This document shows, piece after piece, positions 10,320 through 18,748 of a DNA stretch of 64,000 nt (position 1 is its first letter; every line of letters begins with the position of its first letter). The position numbers and the translations under genes were made by a program. Source of the DNA: Candidatus Vicinibacter proximus (GTDB lineage: Bacteria > Bacteroidota > Bacteroidia > Chitinophagales > Saprospiraceae); assembly GCA_016713905.1 (NCBI GenBank), contig JADJOE010000003.1, forward strand, positions 2,232,001 through 2,296,000. Reading direction: 5' to 3'. Below the pieces are notes generated by a model that was given only the letters and a program-made list of their open reading frames with translations, did no database searches and was not told where the DNA came from.

Positions 10320-10988
10320 ATGAAAAAATTAAAGCACACTATTTGTATAGGTTTGTTATCTCTCCTCCATTTTACACCTAACCTATTCAGTCAAGTTTCT
10401 GCAGGCATTCGATCAGGAATTCACATCTCCCGATTCAGTTTTAACAGTGAGGAGGAGGATGCAGTTAAATATTTAAGCACACCCTATGTTTCTTTGTCTG
10501 GAGAGGTATTTATTACGGAATCTTTTTCCTTGCAAACTGAACTGATCTATCTTCAAAAAGCGGTACGTCTATATTCACAGGATGCCATAGATTACAGTGA
10601 CTTTAGAATGCGTTTGAATGCATTGGAAATACCCTTGCTTGCCAAAAAGAATTTCGTGGATTGGTCTACTAAATTGTGTTTATATGCTGGTCCTTCTGTA
10701 GCCTATGCATTTGGTGGGAAGATCAATCAGGATTTCACCGAACAAAAAGTAAAATACACCATAAAAGAAAGCATCGATTTTGAAGATATGCAGTTAAAAA
10801 AATGGGACGTTTGTCTACACTTAGGAGGCAACCTTGGCATACCGGCTGGTAATGGAGAATTTATACTCGACGCCCGCTACATTTTTGGCTTATTGGACAT
10901 CGATGGTTTTGCAGAAGAAAGTACGAAAAAAGTACATACCAGAGGAATTGGACTTTCTATAGGTTATGCATTTCATTTATCTGAATAA
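10320..10988 (+). CDS. Outer-membrane beta-barrel (PorT-like) family protein
   Basis: From ATG 10320 the protein has 222 residues, beginning MKKLKHTICIGLLSLLHF and ending its signal near TPNLFSQ. The mature part alternates short beta-strands (VSAGIRSGIHISRF, ELIYLQKAVRL, IGLSIGYAFHLSE) in the pattern of the small PorT/OmpW-like barrel family common in Bacteroidota. The in-frame start at 10218 would add 34 residues before the signal peptide and is less likely. The protein probably sits in the outer membrane; its substrate or partner is unknown. Confidence 0.7.
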   Translation: MKKLKHTICIGLLSLLHFTPNLFSQVSAGIRSGIHISRFSFNSEEEDAVKYLSTPYVSLSGEVFITESFSLQTELIYLQKAVRLYSQDAIDYSDFRMRLNALEIPLLAKKNFVDWSTKLCLYAGPSVAYAFGGKINQDFTEQKVKYTIKESIDFEDMQLKKWDVCLHLGGNLGIPAGNGEFILDARYIFGLLDIDGFAEESTKKVHTRGIGLSIGYAFHLSE

Positions 10989-11188
10989 ACTTTTTCGAAC
11001 ACAACCATTCTTCGTTTTATCGGGAGTATTCATAACTAAAGTCAATTTAATAATTATTAATATTTTAAGCCCCCATTCAACATAAATAATTCTTAACCCG
11101 CGGACCTCAACTTCACGATTTTTATTTATGACCTTGCTAACTTTTCTATGAATCAGAACTCAATTTTATTTCTAACAAAATCAAATAA

Positions 11189-11899
11189 ATGAACGGGCTT
11201 AAAAATAAATTAAGTTATTTTAACCCATTTATGCTTTGTGCATTTTCTTTTTTGAATGCTCAGGATTATAAATCAATTTCACTCAATTTTATTCCGGTTT
11301 TTGACAATCATAAAATCTCTCTTCATAAAAATGTATACGGTGAAAAATCTGCAGATACCTTGATTTTTGAAACCATCAAATTCTATCTTTCTTCATTTAA
11401 ATTGTGGGATGGTAACACGCTTGCTTGGGAAGAAAGTAACAGCTTCCATTTATTGGATTTAGCTAAAGAAAACACATTATCTCTTTCCATAAACATCCCT
11501 CAAGAAACAAACTACAAAACCCTATGCTTTAATTTGGGTATTGACAGCATGACCAATATTTCGGGAGTCTTTGGTGGAGATTTAGACCCCACCACCGGAA
11601 TGTATTGGACCTGGCAAAGTGGATACATCAACATCAAAATGGAGGGTAAATCTCAACGTTGTACAACACGCAATCACGAATTTCAATTTCATTTGGGTGG
11701 GTACCAATCACCCTTCAATGCGTGTCAGAATATTTGTCTGGATTTGCAAAAGAATGATGCGCACAACATCTTAATCAATTTCCAGAATTTATTTGATAAA
11801 ATTGATCTCGCCAAACTGAATCAGATCATGTCACCGGGTAAAAATGCTTATACTTTGAGTCAATACTTTAGTGAAATTTTTTCTGTAATTCCCAAATGA
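11189..11899 (+). CDS. MbnP-like copper-binding protein (MbnP/MbnH pair)
   Basis: This 236-residue secreted protein (signal through about FLNAQ, residue 25) carries the family hallmark GGDLDPTTGMYWTWQSGYIN, followed by a C-x(n)-H-rich stretch. It resembles MbnP, the copper-binding partner of the di-heme enzyme MbnH. In characterised pairs MbnH oxidises a Trp of MbnP to kynurenine, and the Trp-rich YWTWQ segment is the obvious region for that. Its stop overlaps the start of the downstream di-heme gene (ATGA), which matches the conserved pairing. Assignment rests on motif plus neighbour; metal specificity and the actual modified residue are inferred. Confidence 0.82.
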   Translation: MNGLKNKLSYFNPFMLCAFSFLNAQDYKSISLNFIPVFDNHKISLHKNVYGEKSADTLIFETIKFYLSSFKLWDGNTLAWEESNSFHLLDLAKENTLSLSINIPQETNYKTLCFNLGIDSMTNISGVFGGDLDPTTGMYWTWQSGYINIKMEGKSQRCTTRNHEFQFHLGGYQSPFNACQNICLDLQKNDAHNILINFQNLFDKIDLAKLNQIMSPGKNAYTLSQYFSEIFSVIPK

Positions 11900-12921
11900 A
11901 ATATATCATCATTTCATATTGCCTCCTTTTGCTAATGCTGTTAACCTCTGGCGGCATTCCGGAACCTTTCTTTAAGGTCCCCAAAGGATGGCCAAAACCC
12001 AATTATTCATTTACTCAAAACCAACTCTCGCAAACAAAAATTGATTTAGGAAGAGCTTTGTTTTACGATCCCATTTTATCCAAAGACAGTACAATCTCTT
12101 GTGCAAGCTGCCACAATCCCTACACTTCCTTTGCCCATACAGATCACGCACTTAGCCATGGAATCCATGATTCGATTGGCAATCGGAACGCACCTGCATT
12201 ATTAAACTTAGCTTGGCAAAAATCATTTATGTGGGATGGCGCCATCCATCATTTGGACATGCAGGCACTTTCCCCCATTACCAATCCAATAGAAATGAAT
12301 GAGGACTTCGCTCACGTCATTGGGAAACTCCAAAAAAAACATTTATACCCTGGATTATTTTACACTGCATTTGGTGATAGTTTGATTACCGGAGCAAACA
12401 CCTTGAAAGCTTTTTCTGCTTTTTTGTTAACTCTGGTAAGTGACAATACAAAATACGACAGCGTGTATCGCAAACAGTCTACATTTACTGATCAGGAAAA
12501 AAACGGCCTGAAACTCTTCAGAAAACATTGCGCACAATGTCATACTGAACCATTGTTCTCCAACCAAGCTTTTGAAAATAATGGTTTACTACAGGATTCT
12601 ACGCTAAATGACATTGGAAGGATGAAAATCACAGGGCTTACATCCGATTCACTAAAATTCAAAGTGCCTACTTTAAGAAATATTGAATTTACCGCTCCAT
12701 ACATGCACGATGGTCGCTTCAAAAATCTAAGTGAGGTTCTAAAACACTATACCTCCGGGATTCACCAAAGTAAAACATTGTCCGAAAAATTGAAAAATTC
12801 AATTGCACTAAAATCAAATGAAAAAGTTGATCTGATTGCATTTCTTTTGACCCTCTCCGATAAATCCTTTTTATTTGATCCCAAAAATTCATTTCCAAAA
12901 TTTATATTTTTCAAAAAATAA
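11896..12921 (+). CDS. Di-heme cytochrome c peroxidase/MauG family enzyme (MbnH-like)
   Basis: The 341-residue protein has an N-terminal signal/anchor (IIISYCLLLLMLLTSG) and two c-heme motifs, CASCH near residue 68 and CAQCH near residue 212, spaced as in the CcP/MauG superfamily. Family blocks include GRALFYDPILS, GNRNAPALLN, MWDG and PYMHDGRF (probable axial Met region). The start overlaps the MbnP-like stop by 4 bp, so the two are translationally coupled. In such pairs the enzyme acts in the periplasm as a bis-Fe(IV) tryptophan oxidase on MbnP. An ordinary peroxidase role is the alternative, but the neighbour makes MbnH more likely. Confidence 0.85.
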   Translation: MKYIIISYCLLLLMLLTSGGIPEPFFKVPKGWPKPNYSFTQNQLSQTKIDLGRALFYDPILSKDSTISCASCHNPYTSFAHTDHALSHGIHDSIGNRNAPALLNLAWQKSFMWDGAIHHLDMQALSPITNPIEMNEDFAHVIGKLQKKHLYPGLFYTAFGDSLITGANTLKAFSAFLLTLVSDNTKYDSVYRKQSTFTDQEKNGLKLFRKHCAQCHTEPLFSNQAFENNGLLQDSTLNDIGRMKITGLTSDSLKFKVPTLRNIEFTAPYMHDGRFKNLSEVLKHYTSGIHQSKTLSEKLKNSIALKSNEKVDLIAFLLTLSDKSFLFDPKNSFPKFIFFKK

Positions 12922-13398
12922 GGAATTTTATTTATTGACTTTGGTTTGATCAGAAGTAGATATAAACCATGCATCCTTAATCAAATTAAATCTTAGGAAT
13001 GGTCCCGCACAGACTACCTGAACATTAGGTTATGAGAGATCACATTGCCCGGTTAAAGAATCCACTCAAATGACAACCTACATAAACGACACAAGCATTA
13101 AGCCATCCATAATTTTTCTTAGACTACAGTACAGAGTTAGTTTTTCTCCCTTCTACACGTGGACTTGGTCGTTTTTTTTCAGATGGTACTCAATTTAAAG
13201 GGCATTCCTTAAAACAATGGCATTAGATTGATTAACTTTGATTGATTTATTTACCTCAACTTAGTAAATATTTTTTTAACCATTAAATTTTTCTTTTCCT
13301 CATTCATGTATTAAATAGTTAAAAATATTAATCGCCGGATAAGAGAAGATGATAACAAATCAGGTCAAAATTTAAAAATTCTATTATTGTCATTCATA
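12922..13398. other. Intergenic region without recognised features
   Basis: About 480 bp of AT-rich sequence between the MbnH-like and sulfatase genes. No ORF with coding character, RNA gene or strong terminator hairpin was found. The sulfatase promoter should lie in the second half. Confidence 0.5.
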
Positions 13399-14997
13399 AT
13401 GCCTCATTTTAAAATATTACTCACTGCGCTTCTGTCCATTTGGACCATCCACCTATGCCAGGCACAAAGGAATGTGCTGGTTATTATTGCAGATGATTTA
13501 GGCACTGATTATCTTGGTTTTTACAAAGATCACAAAGACACAGTAGAAGTTCCCAATCTCCGAAAACTGGTAAGCCGTGGTGTGCTTTTTCAGAATGCAG
13601 CTTCTAATCCGGTATGCTCCTCCACCAGATCAGGTATTTTAACAGGAAGATACAGTTTCAGAACAGGAGTAGGCGGCATTGTGGGTGGAGCAGGTGGATC
13701 CATGCCTCTGGATACTGCTGAAAATACCATACCGAGAATACTAAAAATTTTGAATCCCGAAATTGCAACAGCCAACATTGGTAAATGGCATCTTCAACAA
13801 GCCATGCCTGTCAGCAATTTGAAATTCCCAAACATCATGGGTTATGATCATTTTGAAGGGCCCTTTATCGGACAATTGTCAAGTTTTACCAATTGGACAA
13901 AATACATCAATGGTGTAGCCACCAACGTAACCAACTATGCCACTTCTGAAAATGTCAACAATGCGGTAGCCTGGCTTAAAAATCAAAATAAAAAACCATT
14001 CTTTTTGTGGCTCGCATTTAATGCTCCTCATGAACCACTGCATTTGCCACCTGCCGATTTACATCATTACAAAAACTTAAGCGGCACCGCACAGGATATT
14101 AGGGCTAATCCAAAAAGCTATTTTAAAGCGATGATCCAGGCCTTAGATCATGAAATGGGTCGACTGTTTGATTCTCTGCAAGTAATGGGCAAATTAGACA
14201 ATACAGACATTATTTTTATTGGAGACAACGGAAATACTCAAAAGACTGATCAGAGCACCGATACCGCGAGAGCAAAAGGCACTGTTTACCAAAATGGAAT
14301 TCATGTACCGTTTATGATTGCAGGACCCTCTGTCAAAAACCCGGGCCAAATAACGGACGCATTAGTGAATACAACAGATATCTTTGCCAGCGTTTTTGAA
14401 TTATTTGGATTTACCAATTGGTCATCTCTGATTGATCCGAAAAAACCGGTGGACAGCAAAAGTATTTTGCCTTTTATCAGGGAAGAAAGTAATCAGATCA
14501 GACCCTGGTCATTTAGTGAAATATTTAAATTAACCCCGGATGCCAGCGAAGCCAAATCAATTCGTAATCCGGATTTTAAACTGATTAAATTCAATTCCGG
14601 AAAAGAAGAATTCTATAATCTTAAAACAGACCCTGAAGAAAAAGTAAATTTACTCGAGTCCAACATGACAACAGAAGAGATCACCCAATACTACTATTTG
14701 TGTAATGAAATGGAAAATCTTCTGGGTGTTGGAAATATTTGTCTTACAACTGTTGATTCCAAAGATCACGCTGGATCGTATTCGACTTCGATAGTTTACC
14801 CAAATCCATTTAATTCAAAAATAAAAATCAAGCAATTTTCCAATTCAACCATTGCAGAACTCTACAACATAATGGGCGAAAGAATTTACGCAGGATCCCA
14901 AATCGAAAACATGGATTTCTCTTTCTTACCTTCCGGCACCTACGTACTTAAAATTTTAGTTAAACCTGTACAAATAATTAGAATCACCAAAGAATAA
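13399..14997 (+). CDS. Sulfatase (alkaline phosphatase superfamily) with T9SS type A sorting domain
   Basis: From ATG 13399 there is a signal peptide (to about LCQAQ) and then a sulfatase fold. Visible motifs are VLVIIADDLGTDYLGFY with the metal-binding Asp pair, the nucleophile region NPVCSSTRSGILTGRY, NIGKWHL, APHEPLH and the metal-site motif IGDNGNTQK. The nucleophile site reads C-S-S-T-R rather than the usual C-x-P-S/T-R needed for formylglycine maturation. The C-terminal ~75 residues (VYPNPFNSKIKI...PSGTYVLKILV) are a T9SS type A sorting domain, so the enzyme is exported to the surface or medium. A TTG 12 bp upstream is possible but the ATG gives a normal signal. The substrate, perhaps a sulfated glycan, is inferred. 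Confidence 0.85.
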   Translation: MPHFKILLTALLSIWTIHLCQAQRNVLVIIADDLGTDYLGFYKDHKDTVEVPNLRKLVSRGVLFQNAASNPVCSSTRSGILTGRYSFRTGVGGIVGGAGGSMPLDTAENTIPRILKILNPEIATANIGKWHLQQAMPVSNLKFPNIMGYDHFEGPFIGQLSSFTNWTKYINGVATNVTNYATSENVNNAVAWLKNQNKKPFFLWLAFNAPHEPLHLPPADLHHYKNLSGTAQDIRANPKSYFKAMIQALDHEMGRLFDSLQVMGKLDNTDIIFIGDNGNTQKTDQSTDTARAKGTVYQNGIHVPFMIAGPSVKNPGQITDALVNTTDIFASVFELFGFTNWSSLIDPKKPVDSKSILPFIREESNQIRPWSFSEIFKLTPDASEAKSIRNPDFKLIKFNSGKEEFYNLKTDPEEKVNLLESNMTTEEITQYYYLCNEMENLLGVGNICLTTVDSKDHAGSYSTSIVYPNPFNSKIKIKQFSNSTIAELYNIMGERIYAGSQIENMDFSFLPSGTYVLKILVKPVQIIRITKE

Positions 14998-15011
14998 ATC
15001 TTCGCACCTTT

Positions 15012-16397
15012 ATGTACAAATCAATATCCGGTCACATGAAATTAATTATTTATTGTTTACTACTCATTACCTGTCACCTAAACTTGCAGGCACAATTAAA
15101 TCCTTCTATAACTTCCTGGTTACAAAATACAACAAACATCATGGGAAGGCATTATGTAAAAGGAAATCCTACACCCATAATGGATGCCGTTCCCGCCAAT
15201 GTCCAAAGTGTAAAATATTCCAATGATTGGGTATACATCAATGCGACCGGAATTCCCGCATACATCACAGGCCCTTTTCTGGATGGAAATCCTTCCATCG
15301 CCACCAATCAAAACGCACTGTTCCGATTTTCCCTCCATCCAACAAAGAATACCGGAACACCAACCAGTACGACCGGAGGAAACATTGGACTCTTTATCAA
15401 TGGAGTGGCCCTGTTTGACTATCGGGATGGAGTATCCTGGTCAAATGCTTCCAATTCCCTCAAGGGAGGACCCTTGGGTGGTATGGGTGACATGAAATGG
15501 AACAGAGATGCCGTAGTTGCCGAAAGGGTTGGTTTCGATTGTTCCAAAGCACACCCTGCCATGGGCAACTATCATCACCATCAAAATCCAAGTGCTTTTA
15601 AATTAGACCTGAATGTTATTTCAACAATTTGCAATCTGTACGATTCTGACGGACTGTATGTAATAGACAGTACTAAACATTCACCTTTGTTGGGATTTGC
15701 TTATGACGGTTTCCCCATTTATGGCGCTTATGCATTTAGAAATACAGATGGTACAGGTGGAATTGTCCGGATGAATTCCAGCTACAAACTAAGAGACATT
15801 TCTATACGCACCACTTATGCAGATGGCTCAACAGTTACCCCGGGTCCACCTGTAAATGCCAATTACCCTTTAGGTTATTTCAGAGAGGATTATATGTACC
15901 AGCCAACATCTTCTGCCACCCCTGATTATTTAGACGAACACAATGGAAGATTTTGCATTACCCCGGAATATCCCATAGGTATCTACTGCTATTTTGCAAC
16001 TGTCGACAAACAATGGAATTCCGCCTATCCATATGTGGTTGGACCAACCTTCTATGGCGTGAGAAATGCCATGAAAGTTCAGGGAATCAACGAACCGGTC
16101 ACTACTTATGTACCTACATCAACAGCTACCCAAAATGGTCCATCAACTTTTCAAGATGTACTTGTATTTCCGAATCCTGCCAATGATCTGATCGCCATTC
16201 AATGTAATGATCTGAACAGGGAAGATATAAAAGTAGAACTGCTGAATGAATCCGGCGTAACCATCAAGACTACAACAATGCACCAGGGAAGCACCATAGT
16301 CTATTTTGAAACAAGTACGCTGTACAGCGGAACCTACTTTATCAAAATTTCAAGTGCCAATTTCCATACGGTCAGAAAAATTGTGCTGATTAAATAA
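15012..16397 (+). CDS. YHYH-domain protein with T9SS type A sorting domain
   Basis: The 461-residue protein has a signal peptide (LIIYCLLLITCHLNLQAQ), then a YHYH domain with the His cluster MGNYHHHQNPSAF and the block GFAYDGFPIYGAY. It ends with a T9SS type A sorting domain from about residue 385 (VFPNPANDLIAIQ...YSGTYFIKISS). YHYH proteins are secreted and of poorly known function; some lie near metal or copper genes. It starts 14 bp after the sulfatase stop, so the two are probably one transcript. An alternative start at 15036 gives a shorter signal peptide and cannot be excluded. Confidence 0.82.
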   Translation: MYKSISGHMKLIIYCLLLITCHLNLQAQLNPSITSWLQNTTNIMGRHYVKGNPTPIMDAVPANVQSVKYSNDWVYINATGIPAYITGPFLDGNPSIATNQNALFRFSLHPTKNTGTPTSTTGGNIGLFINGVALFDYRDGVSWSNASNSLKGGPLGGMGDMKWNRDAVVAERVGFDCSKAHPAMGNYHHHQNPSAFKLDLNVISTICNLYDSDGLYVIDSTKHSPLLGFAYDGFPIYGAYAFRNTDGTGGIVRMNSSYKLRDISIRTTYADGSTVTPGPPVNANYPLGYFREDYMYQPTSSATPDYLDEHNGRFCITPEYPIGIYCYFATVDKQWNSAYPYVVGPTFYGVRNAMKVQGINEPVTTYVPTSTATQNGPSTFQDVLVFPNPANDLIAIQCNDLNREDIKVELLNESGVTIKTTTMHQGSTIVYFETSTLYSGTYFIKISSANFHTVRKIVLIK

Positions 16398-16559
16398 AGT
16401 GAATGCTGATTTATTTAAAATGCTGAAAATAAAAACTACTGCTTAGTAACTTATTTTAACTCTTCGAACAGTACAAATGATACGTCGAATTCCTCATTGA
16501 AACATGAAGTAAATATTTCTAAAAAAATAAAGTTGCATTAATTTTTCTATAAATAAAAA

Positions 16560-16583
16560 ACGCAGGCCCTGACCGACCTGCGT
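16560..16583 (-). terminator. Hairpin terminator, best oriented for the minus strand
   Basis: ACGCAGG (16560-16566) pairs with CCTGCGT (16577-16583). A-runs flank it on both sides, so the minus-strand transcript ends in a U-rich tract (TTTTTTATTT). It may also serve the upstream + strand gene. The rest of 16398-16865 holds no recognised gene. Confidence 0.5.
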
Positions 16584-16865
16584 ATAAAAAAATACATATA
16601 AATTCAACAATAATAAATCCTCGGTAATTATTTAATTTCCAAAAGGCTTAGAAAATAACTTCTATCCAAACGCTCTCCAAAATGGGGTTCTATTGACTCT
16701 TTCAGCAATTAATGAATCCAGATGTATTCTGTTCCAATTTAGCCCCATTGCATACTTTTGAACATCGTGTCGCAGAACTTCCCTGCAACTAAACACAAAT
16801 TTAATGGGTCAGGCACTATCAATCAAACTGATATTTTATATATTCGCATAGATTTTATCTATATT

Positions 16866-17810
16866 ATGAATTTAAATCAACTTGAATACATCATTGCCGT
16901 CGATACCCACCGCCACTTTGTAAAGGCTGCGGAAAAATGCTACATCACCCAGGCCACCCTAAGCATGATGATTAAGAAATTGGAAGAGGAGTTGGACCTG
17001 GTTATTTTTGACCGGAGTAAAAAACCCGTAGTACCCACTCAATTGGGAAAAAAGATCATTGCGCAAGCAAAAATAATCGTCCAGGAAAGCCAAAAACTAA
17101 AAGAAATTGTGTCCGCTGAACATGATTCACTGAGCGGAGAATTGCACATCGGAATTATTCCAACGCTTGCACCATATCTGCTACCACTCTTTCTAAATTC
17201 CTTTCTAAAAAAGCACCCTTTAATTAAACTAAACATCAGCGAATTAAGTACAGATGAAATCATACACAAACTCAAACAAAATGATCTGGATGCGGGGATT
17301 CTAGCTACTCCGCTAAACGATTCATCACTCAAAGAAGAACTGCTTTTCTATGAAGAATTTATAGTACATGCATCTTCAAAAGAAAAATTGCTGAAGAAAA
17401 AATACCTGCTCGCTCAGGATATTGATGTCAACAGGCTTTGGCTCTTGCAGGAAGGTCATTGCCTGCGATCCCAGATCATCAACCTGTGTGAACTCAAAAA
17501 GAAAGACGATGCCACTCAGCAGTTCAACTTTGCATCCGGCAGCATAGAGACACTCAAAAGAATCGTTGAAACCAATGAAGGCATCACCATCCTCCCTAAA
17601 CTGGCACTCAGAGACATGAACGCAAAGCAAAAAAACAATACACGCCATTTCAAGACCCCCGCCCCGGTGAGGGAAATTGGCTTGGTGACCTACCGCTATT
17701 TTGTTAAAGAGAAACTAATCGAAGCCATCAAAAAAGAAATACTGCTCTCCATCCCCGATGAAATGCAATCTATCCTTAAAAAAGAAATCATACCAGTCTT
17801 CACACCATAG
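16866..17810 (+). CDS. oxyR: OxyR, LysR-type peroxide-sensing transcription regulator
   Basis: From ATG 16866 the 314-residue protein has the LysR N-terminal helix-turn-helix (MNLNQLEYIIAVDTHRHFVK, with AAEKCYITQATLSMMIKKLE) and a C-terminal effector domain. The segment EGHCLRSQIINLCELKK places cysteines at residues 199 and 208, exactly the positions and spacing of the redox-active pair of E. coli OxyR. A downstream block (SGSIETLKRIVETNEGITIL) also matches OxyR. It should sense hydrogen peroxide by disulfide formation and activate antioxidant genes. The longer in-frame start at 16758 adds 36 non-family residues and was rejected. No catalase or Dps gene is adjacent. Confidence 0.92.
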   Translation: MNLNQLEYIIAVDTHRHFVKAAEKCYITQATLSMMIKKLEEELDLVIFDRSKKPVVPTQLGKKIIAQAKIIVQESQKLKEIVSAEHDSLSGELHIGIIPTLAPYLLPLFLNSFLKKHPLIKLNISELSTDEIIHKLKQNDLDAGILATPLNDSSLKEELLFYEEFIVHASSKEKLLKKKYLLAQDIDVNRLWLLQEGHCLRSQIINLCELKKKDDATQQFNFASGSIETLKRIVETNEGITILPKLALRDMNAKQKNNTRHFKTPAPVREIGLVTYRYFVKEKLIEAIKKEILLSIPDEMQSILKKEIIPVFTP

Positions 17811-17845
17811 CCTAAACGGCACAATTAAACCAGTCTTATTAAGAC

Positions 17846-18337
17846 TTATCCTTCACTCGCCTTGACTCCTTTTACATAGGTCGTATAGAGATACACCGGC
17901 ACCTCAAGTTGGCCAAGATATTTATGTATACTACTCAGCACTTCTTCCCACTTCAATCCTCCTACCCCGGTTGCAAGTTTGGGTAACGCGACACTCTTGA
18001 CCTCATCGTGCTCGATAAGTTTAGCCAACTTTTTCAAAGCATGCTCGAGATTACTGATGGAAGCCTTGCCTGGATTTGCATGTCCGTGCGCAGAAGGTGG
18101 AGGTTCCTGAGCCATAAGACTCACAATATGCTTGCCATCGGTTCCTATCCAGTTAAATATTTCTCCAGGTGATGGATGATGAACCCGGCAATGATGCCTG
18201 AACTCCTTAACCATCTCCGGATACTGATCCCGCAAACTCAATGCAAGTCCCGTATCAAAATGATCCATAGGCGCCACGCTGTGTACCAACAATGCAGCAT
18301 CAGACAACAAGATATCCCCTTTCACTTCTTTGATCAT
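17846..18337 (-). CDS. Macrodomain protein (ADP-ribose binding)
   Basis: The 163-residue single-domain protein has macrodomain features: MIKEVKGDILLSDAALLVHS at the N-terminus and the phosphate-binding loop LPKLATGVGGLKWEEV. Macrodomains bind ADP-ribose and may remove ADP-ribose from proteins or nucleic acids. The sequence HGHANPGKASISNLEHALKK resembles stand-alone bacterial forms. It is convergent with oxyR, 36 bp apart. No DarT-like toxin or other ADP-ribosyltransferase partner is next to it, so a toxin-antitoxin role is not supported. Confidence 0.82.
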   Translation of the reverse strand: MIKEVKGDILLSDAALLVHSVAPMDHFDTGLALSLRDQYPEMVKEFRHHCRVHHPSPGEIFNWIGTDGKHIVSLMAQEPPPSAHGHANPGKASISNLEHALKKLAKLIEHDEVKSVALPKLATGVGGLKWEEVLSSIHKYLGQLEVPVYLYTTYVKGVKASEG

Positions 18338-18748
18338 ACTTAATAATTTTTAACAATGTTCTGTATATATTCTTACCTCAGAAATGATGGAAATCATGCA
18401 TACAAATGATTTTTTGTCAAGAAATAATTTCAAAATCAATAGTCAAATCTTAATACATTCTTTCCACTTCATATCCTTTGCTATTTGAATGGTAATCATG
18501 CCAATATAAGACTTAAAATTTCCTTTAAATACATCTGGATGATTTTCTTTCCATCATTCCTTGTTTTATAAATAATTTCAAAATAAAACTTATATATTTA
18601 AAAGGGATGAAAGCTATAAAATAATCTCATCAATTGACCCATATCAATTTATACAATTCAATCCTATTTATAGTGATTACACATTTAGTCACCTTGGATT
18701 TGATCTGAATTAAATTTCTGATCAAAAGACTGAATTACAGAAACAAGT
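18338..18748. other. AT-rich intergenic region
   Basis: About 410 bp of strongly AT-rich DNA between two minus-strand genes. No coding signal, RNA gene or strong hairpin was seen; it should contain the macrodomain gene promoter. Confidence 0.5.

Noticed and set aside
17846..18337. DarTG-like toxin-antitoxin role for the macrodomain protein
   Set aside because: No ADP-ribosyltransferase toxin gene is adjacent; neighbours are oxyR and a surface protein.
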